Assembly: GCF_009795885.1 (NCBI RefSeq)
Contig: NZ_WTEV01000005.1
Coordinates: forward strand, 1 to 64,000
DNA from: Gilliamella sp. Pas-s25
GTDB taxonomy: Bacteria > Pseudomonadota > Gammaproteobacteria > Enterobacterales > Orbaceae
Reading direction: 5' to 3'
Length of the DNA: 64,000 nt
Shown: piece by piece, positions 29,627 through 38,753 of the stretch
How the letters are laid out: the number at the start of each line of letters is the position of its first letter
Position numbering within the stretch: position 1 is the stretch's first letter
Notes under the pieces: generated by a model
Databases searched by the model: none
Seen by the model: the letters and a program-made list of their open reading frames with translations, nothing else
What the model was told of the DNA's origin: nothing
Position numbers and translations under genes: made by a program

Positions 29627-31470
29627 ATTTACTTTATTTAACTATTATTGTTCCCTTGCTCTCTTTTTTAATATTGGTTTTGCTAGGGAGGCATATTCGA
29701 ACAATTAATGTGATGATTATAGGCATTACTACGATGCTGATCATCGTATTAATTACTCTATTTTCTTATATTGATTTTAGTTCAAACACGGTACCTGACA
29801 TGGCCTTAGTTTATTCTAGACCATTGTGGAATTGGTTTTCTGTGGGTGAGTTTTCGGTGCCGATTGCTTTAATATTGGATGGTTTATCACTAACATTTTT
29901 AGTTTTAATATCGTTCTTTGGTTTTTTGATTTACTTTTTTGCGGCTTGCTATTTAACGTCAAGAAAGGATATTTATACTTTTTATGCTTATAGTAATTTA
30001 TTAATTGCCAGTATATTAACCATCATATTAGTTGATAATCTATTTGTTATGTTAATTGGCTGGGAAGGAGTGAGTCTAAGTACTTACTTACTTATCGGTA
30101 TCTACTATAAACAGGCTCGTAATGGTTATGCGGCTGTAAAGGCATTTATCATGATGCATTTAACTGATATCTTTTTAATTATTGGCATATTTTTATTGTA
30201 TCAAACATTAGAAACATTAAATATTCATGATGTATTGGCGCAAGCACATGATAACTTGGCCGTTGACTCAGACATCATATTTTGGATAACTTTAATGTTG
30301 TTCCTTGGCGCAATGAGTAAGTCCGCACTATTTCCTATGCATTCATGGTTTGCCGAAACAACATTAGCACCAATGCCTGCGGTAGCATTGTTACAATCTT
30401 CAACCGTGATTTTAGCTGGAGTGTATTTAGTTTTAAGGCTTAGTAATTTGTTTATGATGTCGAGCGACGTCCTTGCTATTATATCGATAATGTCATCATT
30501 AACCATATTGTTTGCTAGCACTATCGCTTTAGTGCAGTATGATATTAAACGAATTATCACCTATATCAATTTAGCGCAAATTAGCTATCTATTTTATGCT
30601 TTTTCAACCAAGAGTTGGAGCTTGTCTCTTAATTGCTTAATTAATTATTCCATAACAAGCACATTGCTGATTTTAGCCTCATCAATTTTAATCAAAAGAT
30701 GTCAGGGTGAACGTGATATAAGCAAAATTGGTGGTTTAATTAAATCATTTCCAATGCTATACGCGGTCTTTTTATTAATTATGTTGTCACTGAGTGCTAT
30801 GCCTTGGATTTCATCATCATTTTATATCAAGGGGGATATTATATTGGGCTTAATGGCTCAAGATAAATTGATATCCGGAACTATTGGTTTACTCGGTATT
30901 TTACTTTCCAGCTTAGGTATTTGGCGTTTAATTGCCATGGTATTTTATCATAAACCCAAAAAACATGATTTTGCAGAAACTAAATGGATAAGTTTTTGCC
31001 CAATTTTTATATTATTGATATTTAGCACAGCATTGTTTATCTATTTTCCATTACCCATTCGCGGCATCATTCCAATCGCTGAGTTAGATACCAATGGCCA
31101 GTTACCCTTTCAGTTACTGTTAGCGGCGGTGACAGGATTAAGTTTTCTTATTGCCTATATTTTATATGTACGCCCAAATAGTGAAGTACACGAAATTATA
31201 AATACACCAATGGTAAAATACTTTTTACGTTTATGTAATAGTGATTGGCATTATGATTATTTGTTGAACACACTATTTGTTAAGCCTTATGTCTATTTAG
31301 CCCATTTGTTAAAAAAAGACCCTTTAGCATTATGGGATGATTGGATAATGAGAGGAATCAAAAAATTAAACTCGTTCATCGTTGATCTCGAAAATGGGCA
31401 AATTCGGTGGTATATGGTCTCGATGGTTATAGGTAGCATTATCATATTAATGTTACTGATTTTTATTTAA
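29623..31470 (+). CDS. nuoL: Complex I antiporter-like subunit NuoL (divergent)
   Basis: 615 residues, aligned to E. coli NuoL (613) with a constant +4 offset up to at least residue 404. Kept: Glu148 (E144, GWEGVSLSTYLLIG), Asp182 (D178), Lys233 (K229, MSKSALFPMHSW) and Lys403 (K399). Replaced: His254 by Gln258 (ALLQSSTVILAGVYL), His334 by Cys338, His338 by Tyr342, Lys342 by Ser346 (LNCLINYSITSTLL) and Asp400 by Gly404. The lost residues form the central hydrophilic axis of the half-channel. The long lateral helix and the C-terminal ENGQIRWYMVSM are present, so the protein is full length. Confidence 0.88.
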   Translation: MNLLYLTIIVPLLSFLILVLLGRHIRTINVMIIGITTMLIIVLITLFSYIDFSSNTVPDMALVYSRPLWNWFSVGEFSVPIALILDGLSLTFLVLISFFGFLIYFFAACYLTSRKDIYTFYAYSNLLIASILTIILVDNLFVMLIGWEGVSLSTYLLIGIYYKQARNGYAAVKAFIMMHLTDIFLIIGIFLLYQTLETLNIHDVLAQAHDNLAVDSDIIFWITLMLFLGAMSKSALFPMHSWFAETTLAPMPAVALLQSSTVILAGVYLVLRLSNLFMMSSDVLAIISIMSSLTILFASTIALVQYDIKRIITYINLAQISYLFYAFSTKSWSLSLNCLINYSITSTLLILASSILIKRCQGERDISKIGGLIKSFPMLYAVFLLIMLSLSAMPWISSSFYIKGDIILGLMAQDKLISGTIGLLGILLSSLGIWRLIAMVFYHKPKKHDFAETKWISFCPIFILLIFSTALFIYFPLPIRGIIPIAELDTNGQLPFQLLLAAVTGLSFLIAYILYVRPNSEVHEIINTPMVKYFLRLCNSDWHYDYLLNTLFVKPYVYLAHLLKKDPLALWDDWIMRGIKKLNSFIVDLENGQIRWYMVSMVIGSIIILMLLIFI

Positions 31471-31487
31471 TAAAGGTGTAATCATTC

Positions 31488-33032
31488 ATGTTATTATGGC
31501 TTGTTTTTTTACCTGTAATAGGCGGATTTATTGGTTGGTTATGCCATGTATGTTTACAAAGGGGCGTTGTTTCTGTCGATGTACAAATGCGCTGGTCAAA
31601 ACTACCAATAATTGTAGCGTTTATCACAATTTGTATTACATTATTGATGGCAATAGTATTTTGGATAGATGCCATAGATGTGTTGAATCAAGGAACAAAT
31701 TGGGTACAGGAGGTGAACCTAGACTGGATCCCTTTGTTAGGTATTCATTTTCATCTTGTTTTAGATGGTCTATCGATGGTTGTTATCACCTCAACACTCT
31801 TTATTGTGTTATTGACAATTGTTTATTCTAGTAAAGAAAGCCTAAACAATCTTGGTCTATTTTATTTATGTTTATTATTTATGACATCAGCCATTATGAT
31901 GTTATTTGTCATCACTGACTTATTTTTAATGTTCTTCTTTTGGGAAGCGGTCGCAATACCTATCTATTTTTTAATTTCACTATGGGGACGACGAGATTCA
32001 AGCTCACAATTACGTTTTAATGGTGCCAGCAAATTTTTGATTTATACCCAATTGAGTAGTTTACTTATGTTAATCTCAATTGTGTCATTAGCCTTAACTA
32101 ACTGGAACTTAACAGGGCATTGGACGTTTGATTATCAGGTATTAACAAAAACGCCAATTTCAAGTGATACCGAATTTTTGCTCATGCTAGGATTTTTAGC
32201 GGCTTTTATTGTGCGTATTCCTTTTGTTCCCTTTCATAGCTGGTTTATTGAAGCCAATATCGAATCTTCAACAACAGGCTCAATGATGATCAGTGGTTTA
32301 TTACTCAATACTGCTGCATTTGGTTTACTGCGTTTTGTTATACCGCTATTTCCTAATGCTTCAATCATGATTATGCCATTTATGTTAGCTTTTGCCCTGC
32401 TTACGGTTATTTATGCTGCATTAATTGCATTTAATCAAACGGATATAAAAAAACTCATTGCTTATATTCATATCGCATTAATGGGATTTGTTACAGCCAT
32501 TATTTATAGCGGTTCTGTTATTGCTTATCAAGGCGTGGTTATTCAAATGATAGCCATCAATTTAGCAATAGTTGGCATGTTTATCATTAGTGGATTGCTA
32601 GTTGAATGCTATTCAACACGAAATATAAGCCAATTTGTTGGGCTTAAAGAGCGGGTGCCTTATCTATCTTCGTTTACCCTGTATTTTATATTAGCGGTAT
32701 TAGGTATTCCAGGTACAGCTAATTTTGTTGGTAATTATATGATGTTACTTGGTAGTTATAACACTTTTTCATTTTATACAATTTTATTAGTCATTGGTTT
32801 ATTATTACTGTCGATATCATTTATTGTACGTATGCAGCCAATTTTTTATGGCGCTATTGATAAAGGTGTTGCAACAAAACATCAGCTAAGCAAAAAAGAT
32901 CTTTTATTATTATCGAGCATCTTAATTGTCCTTATTTTTATTGGTTTGTATCCTCAAGTGGTTTTAGATATGTCTTATTCTGTCGTGAATCAAACACAAC
33001 AATACATAGCCACAGAGCGAGTGGGAGAGTAA
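31488..33032 (+). CDS. nuoM: Complex I antiporter-like subunit NuoM, channel residues replaced
   Basis: 514 residues, aligned to E. coli NuoM (509) with a constant +9 offset through residue 416. Glu153 (E144, FFFWEAVAIPIYFLISLWG) is kept. Lys234 is Arg243 (FIVRIPFVPFHSW) and Lys265 is Asn274 (LLNTAAFGLLRF). His322 is Leu331, His348 is Ile357 and Glu407 is Asn416 (GTANFVGNYMMLLG). The near-invariant LPDAHSQAPT loop is FIEANIESST. The fold and length are intact, so this looks like replacement under some other constraint rather than decay by stops. AAGGTG lies 10 bp before the ATG. Confidence 0.88.
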   Translation: MLLWLVFLPVIGGFIGWLCHVCLQRGVVSVDVQMRWSKLPIIVAFITICITLLMAIVFWIDAIDVLNQGTNWVQEVNLDWIPLLGIHFHLVLDGLSMVVITSTLFIVLLTIVYSSKESLNNLGLFYLCLLFMTSAIMMLFVITDLFLMFFFWEAVAIPIYFLISLWGRRDSSSQLRFNGASKFLIYTQLSSLLMLISIVSLALTNWNLTGHWTFDYQVLTKTPISSDTEFLLMLGFLAAFIVRIPFVPFHSWFIEANIESSTTGSMMISGLLLNTAAFGLLRFVIPLFPNASIMIMPFMLAFALLTVIYAALIAFNQTDIKKLIAYIHIALMGFVTAIIYSGSVIAYQGVVIQMIAINLAIVGMFIISGLLVECYSTRNISQFVGLKERVPYLSSFTLYFILAVLGIPGTANFVGNYMMLLGSYNTFSFYTILLVIGLLLLSISFIVRMQPIFYGAIDKGVATKHQLSKKDLLLLSSILIVLIFIGLYPQVVLDMSYSVVNQTQQYIATERVGE

Positions 33033-33038
33033 TAATCT

Positions 33039-34781
33039 ATGATAGCTTTATCGCCAATTTTTGTATTAAGCTTTTCGATCATTGTTTTGTTATTTTCACT
33101 ATTTGTTTTTAAAATAAGCACCAGAGGTTGCACTATTTTAACGGTATGTGGATTAGTTTGTGCTTTGATCTGTTCTGCAGTGATTGGCTATAAAATTTCA
33201 TTTAGTACTCAGACTATTACTGATATCAGCAGTGACAATATGCAAATATCGGTATCAGTTTCTGAACCAACTAAAGAACCAAATCCATCAAGTGAAGAAA
33301 CAATCGCAATTGATACTGTACCTAATGACACTATAGAATCATCAAGTGGCAGTGAAGATACCAGTATTGATAGTAATATCGACAACAGTAAAATTGATAA
33401 TACAGCGACAGATGTCGATACCCATTCTAATATTGATGATAATTCAAAAATTGATGGTAGTTCAAAGGATGAATGGAAAGCGCGCCATATTACCGCACTT
33501 TTTACCTGTGATGGCTACGGCTTACTTTATACCAGTTTGATTTTAATGATATCCATTGCAGTTGCATGTTTTGCTTATCGCTGGTTTAAACAAGAGCAGA
33601 TTCATCATGGATTATTTTATTTGATTCTGCTCTTTATGGCATTAGGTGGAGTAACACTGGTATACGCCAGCCATTTAATCGCATTTTTTGTTGGAATTGA
33701 ACTATTATCTATCCCCTTTGTGGGATTAATTGGTTATCAATATACACAAACTCATTCATTAGAAGCCGCAGTTAAATACATGATTTTATCTGCTATTGCC
33801 AGTGTATTTCTATTGATGGGCATTGCCTTTTATTATGCAACTACTGGAGAGCTCACTTTTAGTGGTTTAAGTTATCAACTCTCAACGATGCCTCACCTAA
33901 GCACATTATTACTGATGGGGGTTTGCTTAATGTTGGTTGGTATTGGTTTTAAATTATCACTAGTGCCATTTCAACTTTGGTTGCCCGATGTTTATCAAGG
34001 CGCGCCAACGGTTGTCGCCTTATTATTATCAACAGTTGGAAAAGTTGCGATTTTCTGTGCCATCGCAAGGTTATTCCTATTGGCACCGATCGTTAATAAT
34101 GAAACTATCCGTATTATTTTAGTGATTATGGCTTTTTGTTCTATTTTATGGGGCAATTTATTGGCGTTAAAGCAAAGTAGCTTAAAGCGATTACTTGCCT
34201 ATTCATCAATAGCGCATTTCGGCTATCTATTTACGGCTTTAATTGCCGTCCAATATCAAGTACTTGCATTAGAAACGATTGGTGTTTATTTAGTTGGCTA
34301 TATTTTAGCTAATATCTGTATATTAGGTGCGATCAGTTTAGATTCGCATTCTAATGAACTGCAAGATCATGAAAACGAAATTGATCTTTCAGGACTATTT
34401 TGGCGCAGACCAATTCTTGCATTAGCGATGGGCATTGGGTTTTTATCTTTAGCAGGGACACCACTAACTGCGGGTTTCGTGGGGCGATTTTTACTAGTGT
34501 TATTAGGCGTAACTGCTGAATTATGGTGGTTAGTTGCTGCCGTGGTTATTGGTAGTGCATTGGGGCTTTATTTTTATGCTCGTTTAATTATCAATCTTTA
34601 TATTAGGCCGCCTTGTCGTGATGGACAAATGTTAAGTGGAGCTTCGATTAAATTAAAATGGAAGGATATTAGAATAAGCGAGTTAATCATCGTATTATGT
34701 GCCTTATTGACATTGCTTTGTGGAATTTACCCTAAATGGTTATTTAATTTAGTTAGCATGGCGCAATATTTAACCACGTAA
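33039..34781 (+). CDS. nuoN: Complex I antiporter-like subunit NuoN with acidic periplasmic-side insert
   Basis: 580 residues against 485 in E. coli. After a normal TM1-TM2, residues ~60-148 are an extra Ser/Asp/Asn/Thr/Ile-rich stretch (SSSGSEDTSIDSNIDNSKID, then NIDDNSKIDGSSKD) before TM3. With the usual topology this loop faces the periplasm. Beyond it the alignment resumes at a constant +88: Glu221 (E133), Lys305 (K217, GFKLSLVPFQLW), Lys335 (K247) and His393 (H305) are kept, and Lys395 is Arg483 (GFVGRFLLV). NuoN is thus far better conserved than its three neighbours. It is last in the operon. Confidence 0.88.
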   Translation: MIALSPIFVLSFSIIVLLFSLFVFKISTRGCTILTVCGLVCALICSAVIGYKISFSTQTITDISSDNMQISVSVSEPTKEPNPSSEETIAIDTVPNDTIESSSGSEDTSIDSNIDNSKIDNTATDVDTHSNIDDNSKIDGSSKDEWKARHITALFTCDGYGLLYTSLILMISIAVACFAYRWFKQEQIHHGLFYLILLFMALGGVTLVYASHLIAFFVGIELLSIPFVGLIGYQYTQTHSLEAAVKYMILSAIASVFLLMGIAFYYATTGELTFSGLSYQLSTMPHLSTLLLMGVCLMLVGIGFKLSLVPFQLWLPDVYQGAPTVVALLLSTVGKVAIFCAIARLFLLAPIVNNETIRIILVIMAFCSILWGNLLALKQSSLKRLLAYSSIAHFGYLFTALIAVQYQVLALETIGVYLVGYILANICILGAISLDSHSNELQDHENEIDLSGLFWRRPILALAMGIGFLSLAGTPLTAGFVGRFLLVLLGVTAELWWLVAAVVIGSALGLYFYARLIINLYIRPPCRDGQMLSGASIKLKWKDIRISELIIVLCALLTLLCGIYPKWLFNLVSMAQYLTT

Positions 34782-34792
34782 TTAACGTTTAT

Positions 34793-34816
34793 CCGCCATC
34801 ATTGCTTGGTTGGCGG
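34793..34816 (+). terminator. Hairpin after nuoN
   Basis: CCGCCA (34793-34798) pairs with TGGCGG (34811-34816) 11 bp after the nuoN stop, followed by AGTTATATT. It is a short GC stem that could terminate the nuoJ-N transcript. Confidence 0.5.
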
Positions 34817-34848
34817 AGTTATATTAACCAAAGTAGCTTAAAACACTT

Positions 34849-34890
34849 TTTATACTAAAACGCATACTTTCCTGAAACTTTTTGACAAGA
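34849..34890 (+). repeat. 43-bp dispersed intergenic repeat, copy B
   Basis: TTTATACTAAAAC, then CATACTTTCCTGAAACTTTT and TGACAAG. One base (G to C) breaks the first palindrome arm. It lies between nuoN and yajC, about 70 bp past nuoN. Confidence 0.8.
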
Positions 34891-34917
34891 AATAGTTAAT
34901 AACAGATTTATTTATTG

Positions 34918-34926
34918 TGTTATAAT
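34918..34926 (+). promoter_or_regulatory. Extended -10 promoter of yajC-secDF
   Basis: TGT-TATAAT at 34918-34926, 40 bp before the yajC ATG, is a perfect extended -10. No good -35 hexamer stands at 17 bp, which an extended -10 can tolerate. The TTGACA of repeat copy B (34882) is too far away (33 bp). Confidence 0.6.
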
Positions 34927-34966
34927 TCCGACCTTTAAAAATTTAGTTTGAAATAAGAGGATCAGT

Positions 34967-35296
34967 ATGGATTTTTTAATCTCTAATGCTTATGCAGCCG
35001 ATGGTAGCCAACCAGGTGGCGATTATTTTATGCCAATTATGTTAGTTGTGTTTGGTTTATTTTTCTATTTTATGATTATGCGTCCACAGCAAAAACGCGC
35101 TAAAGCACATCGTGATTTAATGGCATCAATTTCAAAAGGTGATGAAGTGTTAACCAATGGCGGGCTTATTGGTCGTGTAGCAAAAGTTAACGAAAATGGT
35201 TACATCGCGCTAGAATTAAACGATACGACTGAGGTTGTGATCAAGCGTGACTTTATTACATCAGTTTTACCAAAAGGAACAATGAAATCACTATAA
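34967..35296 (+). CDS. yajC: Sec translocon accessory protein YajC
   Basis: A 109-residue single-span inner-membrane protein that binds SecDF. The hydrophobic segment (MPIMLVVFGLFFYFMIMRPQ) is followed by the family's QQKRAKAHRDLM and GDEVLTNGGLIGRV. An AGAGGA site precedes the ATG. It lies directly upstream of secD and secF, the standard order. queA and tgt, usually in front, are absent. Confidence 0.95.
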   Translation: MDFLISNAYAADGSQPGGDYFMPIMLVVFGLFFYFMIMRPQQKRAKAHRDLMASISKGDEVLTNGGLIGRVAKVNENGYIALELNDTTEVVIKRDFITSVLPKGTMKSL

Positions 35297-35356
35297 TAGG
35301 CTGTTATCTATTATCGTTCATTGTATTAATTACCTAATCCCACAAGAGAATATGTC

Positions 35357-37213
35357 GTGTTAAACCGCTATCCTTTGTGGAAGTACATTATGTTGGTCGT
35401 TGTTATTTGCCTCGGCCTTCTTTATGCACTTCCAAATATTTATGGTGAAGATCCCGCTATACAAATTTCAGGTTCAAAGACTGCTGAAATTGATGTGGCT
35501 ATGCAAGATAAGGTCAAAAAACTTTTGGCCGATAATCATATCGAACCGAAATCATTGGTTTATGAAAATAAATCAATTTTGATTCGTGTTGGCGATAACG
35601 ATACCCAGCTTAAAGCGAAAGAACTTATATCTGAAGCATTGGGTGAAGAGTATACTGTTGCATTAAATTTAGCACCAGCAACGCCTGCATGGCTTACTGT
35701 GTTAGGTGCAGAACCGATGAAACTGGGTCTTGATTTGCGTGGTGGTGTTCACTTCTTAATGGAAGTCGATATGACCACTGCATTAAGTAAACTCACTGAA
35801 CAATCTATCGAAAACATCAAAGCTGAATTTACTAATAGCAAGTTAAACTATAAAACGATAAGCAAAGATAGTAATCAGCAAATTGTAATGCAATTTGATA
35901 ATACTGAAGATCGCAATAAAGCCATTACCAAGATCAATGGGATACAAGATTACAAAGTGATCTCTCAACGCGACAACAGTATCGTCATCAATGTCAGTGA
36001 ACAACGTTTACAACAAGCGAAAAATGATGCTGTACAACAAAACACGACCATTTTACGTAATCGTGTTAACCAACTCGGTGTTGCTGAACCAATTGTTCAA
36101 CGTCAAGGGGCAGATCGCATTGTTGTTGAATTACCCGGCATACAAGACACCGCATTAGCCAAGCGTATTTTGGGTGCAACGGCAACATTAGAATTTAGAC
36201 AAGTTAACGAAGAGAGTACGCCTAATTTGCCTGCTATTCTAAATGGCGATATGCGCATTCCTTATGGTTCCGAAATTAAGTATATGGAAAGTGGTCGTCC
36301 TGTACTACTGTATAAACGTATTGTATTAACAGGGGATCATATTACCGATTCTTCATATCGGGTTAATCAATATGGCCAACCCGAAGTAGCTATTACACTT
36401 GATGGTTCAGGCGGTAAAAGGATGTTTGATTTTACCCAAAAAAATCTTCATAAAGCGATGGCAACTTTATTTGTTGAATACAAAGACACCGGTAAGCGTG
36501 ATGAAAACGACAAACCAATACTTGAAAAGCAAGAACGTGTTATTAACGTCGCGACTATTCAGGGTATTTTTAGTGATCGTTTTCAAGTAACCGGTATTGG
36601 TAATATTGATGAAGCTAAAAATTTATCACTATTATTACGTGCAGGGGCATTAATTGCACCAATTCAAATTATTGAAGAGCGAACAGTTGGACCATCAATG
36701 GGGCAAGAAAATATCACCCAAGGTCTAGAATCTTGCGCATGGGGTTTAGCGATTTCTGTCATCTTTATGCTAGTGATGTATCGTCTGTTTGGCGTGTTTG
36801 CTAGCCTTGCATTAGTTGCAAACTTAATTTTAATTGTTGGTGCAATGTCTTTACTTCCTGGGGCAACGCTAAGCATGCCTGGTATCGCAGGTATTGTGTT
36901 AACTGTAGGTATGGCTGTTGATGCCAATGTACTGATTAACGAACGAATAAAAGAAGAGCTTAGTAATGGACGTGGCGTTCAGCATGCAATTAACGAAGGG
37001 TACGCAGGCGCTTGGAGCAGTATTTTTGATGCCAACCTGACCACTTTAATTACTGCTGTTATTCTTTATGCAGTTGGTACAGGATCAATTAAAGGTTTTG
37101 CCATTACACTAGGCATCGGTATTGTAACATCGATGTTTACATCGATTGTCGGTACTCGTGCATTAGCCAATCTTATTTATGGCGGTCGTCGCGTTAATAA
37201 GTTATCAATTTAG
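35357..37213 (+). CDS. secD: Protein translocase subunit SecD
   Basis: 618 residues (E. coli 615). SecD with SecF uses proton flow to pull secreted proteins through SecYEG on the periplasmic side. It begins at GTG with LNRYPLWKYIMLVVVICLG, has the large periplasmic domain and the GLDLRGGVHFLMEVD segment. The C-terminal six-helix RND-like bundle includes TVGMAVDANVLINERIKEEL with the conserved Asp. It lies 60 bp after yajC and 9 bp before secF. Confidence 0.97.
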   Translation: MLNRYPLWKYIMLVVVICLGLLYALPNIYGEDPAIQISGSKTAEIDVAMQDKVKKLLADNHIEPKSLVYENKSILIRVGDNDTQLKAKELISEALGEEYTVALNLAPATPAWLTVLGAEPMKLGLDLRGGVHFLMEVDMTTALSKLTEQSIENIKAEFTNSKLNYKTISKDSNQQIVMQFDNTEDRNKAITKINGIQDYKVISQRDNSIVINVSEQRLQQAKNDAVQQNTTILRNRVNQLGVAEPIVQRQGADRIVVELPGIQDTALAKRILGATATLEFRQVNEESTPNLPAILNGDMRIPYGSEIKYMESGRPVLLYKRIVLTGDHITDSSYRVNQYGQPEVAITLDGSGGKRMFDFTQKNLHKAMATLFVEYKDTGKRDENDKPILEKQERVINVATIQGIFSDRFQVTGIGNIDEAKNLSLLLRAGALIAPIQIIEERTVGPSMGQENITQGLESCAWGLAISVIFMLVMYRLFGVFASLALVANLILIVGAMSLLPGATLSMPGIAGIVLTVGMAVDANVLINERIKEELSNGRGVQHAINEGYAGAWSSIFDANLTTLITAVILYAVGTGSIKGFAITLGIGIVTSMFTSIVGTRALANLIYGGRRVNKLSI

Positions 37214-37222
37214 AGGTTTATT

Positions 37223-38224
37223 GTGAGTATTACTAAACAACAAAATCATGATGTTAGAGAATTAAATCATGGCCGCAGAGTCCTCGACTTTTTGAAATTT
37301 GGCTTTATTGCTTTTGTTATTTCAATGTTATTAGTTGTCGCATCGTTTGTGGTTATTTTTGTTAAAGGATTTAATCTAGGACAAGATTTCACTGGCGGTA
37401 CGACAGTCGAGCTCACCGTAACAAAAGCCGTTAACCTTGATGACCTTCGTAACAGCTTACGCAATGCTGGCTATCACGAGCCGATAGTACAATATTACGG
37501 CAGTAGTAAAGATATCATCATTAGATTACCTTCGGCCAAGCAAGAAGATGGTAGTGCCACGTCCGCGATTGATAATGCACTAGGCACAAAAATTTCCAAT
37601 TTAATCCATAAAGATATTGATGCAGAAGCTCAAATTAAACGGATTGAATTTGTCGGTCCAACAGTTGGAGCTGAACTTGCGCAAGATGGTGTTTTGGCAA
37701 TCTGTGCCGCATTAGTGTGTATTTTAATCTATATTGCCTTTCGTTTTGAGTGGCGATTCGGTACAGGTGCAGTTGTTGCCTTAGCGCATGATGTTATCAT
37801 CACTGCAGGTTATTTATCACTATTTGAACGAGAACTTGATTTAACTATCATTGCTGCGATGTTATCGATTATTGGCTATTCTCTTAACGATACCATTGTT
37901 GTTTTCGACCGAATTCGTGAGAATTTTAGAAAAATTCGCCGAGCAGAGCCTTACGATGTTATTAATATCTCGTTAACACAGACATTGCATCGTACTTTAA
38001 TGACATCAGGTACAACCCTTGCAGTGGTCGTTATTCTGTATATTTTTGGTGGTTCAATGTTAAAAGGTTTCTCTGAAACATTAGGCGTTGGTATTGTACT
38101 TGGTACAATCTCATCAATTTATGTGGCTGCGTATATGTCACTTAAATTGGGCGTAAAACGTGAACACTTTATGCCACCTAAAATTGAAGCAGAAGGCGCT
38201 GATCAACCTTCAATATTGCGTTAA
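37223..38224 (+). CDS. secF: Protein translocase subunit SecF
   Basis: 333 residues (E. coli 323). A GTG start with GAGG at a good distance, directly after secD. TM1 is followed by GQDFTGGTTVEL, VGPTVGAELAQDG, and the RND core with SIIGYSLNDTIVVFDRIREN. Partner of SecD and YajC. A strong terminator follows. Confidence 0.97.
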   Translation: MSITKQQNHDVRELNHGRRVLDFLKFGFIAFVISMLLVVASFVVIFVKGFNLGQDFTGGTTVELTVTKAVNLDDLRNSLRNAGYHEPIVQYYGSSKDIIIRLPSAKQEDGSATSAIDNALGTKISNLIHKDIDAEAQIKRIEFVGPTVGAELAQDGVLAICAALVCILIYIAFRFEWRFGTGAVVALAHDVIITAGYLSLFERELDLTIIAAMLSIIGYSLNDTIVVFDRIRENFRKIRRAEPYDVINISLTQTLHRTLMTSGTTLAVVVILYIFGGSMLKGFSETLGVGIVLGTISSIYVAAYMSLKLGVKREHFMPPKIEAEGADQPSILR

Positions 38225-38230
38225 TTATGT

Positions 38231-38257
38231 AAACTCTGCCATCAATGGGCAGAGTTT
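38231..38257 (+). terminator. Terminator after secF
   Basis: AAACTCTGCC (38231-38240) and GGCAGAGTTT (38248-38257) are perfect 10-bp arms with a 7-nt loop, followed by TATTTGG. It ends the yajC-secDF operon. Confidence 0.85.
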
Positions 38258-38294
38258 TATTTGGCTGTTTTTCAAACAAATAATATCAAATCGA

Positions 38295-38323
38295 TTGACA
38301 CTTATTATTTAGTTGCATATTAT
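38295..38323 (+). promoter_or_regulatory. Sigma-70 promoter of tRNA-Ala
   Basis: TTGACA (38295-38300), 17-bp spacer, TATTAT (38318-38323), 28 bp before the mature tRNA start. A near-consensus promoter, as expected for a stable RNA gene. Confidence 0.8.
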
Positions 38324-38350
38324 TAGCCACAGTTTTATCCCTTTCTATTT

Positions 38351-38426
38351 GGGGCCATAGCTCAGCTGGGAGAGCGCAACGCTGGCAGCGTTGAGGTCAG
38401 GGGTTCGATCCCCCTTGGCTCCACCA
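38351..38426 (+). tRNA. tRNA-Ala (anticodon GGC)
   Basis: A 76-nt cloverleaf. The acceptor arms are GGGGCCA / TGGCTCC (one G-T wobble, then the ACCA end). The D arm is GCTC/GAGC. The anticodon stem is CAACG/CGTTG with loop CTGGCAG, so the anticodon is GGC. The T arm is AGGGG-TTCGATC-CCCCT, and CCA is encoded. It reads GCC and GCU alanine codons. It stands alone. Confidence 0.96.
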
Positions 38427-38753
38427 ATCAATATTCTATAAGATTCTTTAAAACCCACTTAAAGTATATAAAATCCTCAAAGTATTTGTTAACAAGTGCA
38501 TGAACAAAAATTTTAGTTATATTATTGTGTTATTCAGTGGTTATCAATGTAAAACAAAATTGATTTAATAAATAAAAAAAAATCAATTAATTATTGAATA
38601 TATCCAAATATTAAACTCAATTCTATTAAAAGTGCACAATCAATTTTGTATATATAAATATAGTGCAACGATGACATCTACTAAGTGATACTTTTGTGCA
38701 TAATCTAATAGTGATAGGATATAAAAAGTTAAATAAACAAAAGGTATAAAATC
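38427..38753. other. AT-rich gap between tRNA-Ala and the PchB-like gene
   Basis: 327 bases, very AT-rich, no ORF and no clear hairpin. It should hold the promoter of the 38754 gene. No integrase or duplicated tRNA end was seen, so there is no sign that the tRNA is an attachment site. Confidence 0.5.

Noticed and set aside
34882-34926. TTGACA in repeat copy B as the -35 of yajC
   Set aside because: Spacing to TATAAT is 33 bp, far outside the 16-18 bp range.
38351-38426. tRNA-Ala as an attachment site for an integrated element
   Set aside because: No integrase gene and no duplicated tRNA 3' end were found downstream.
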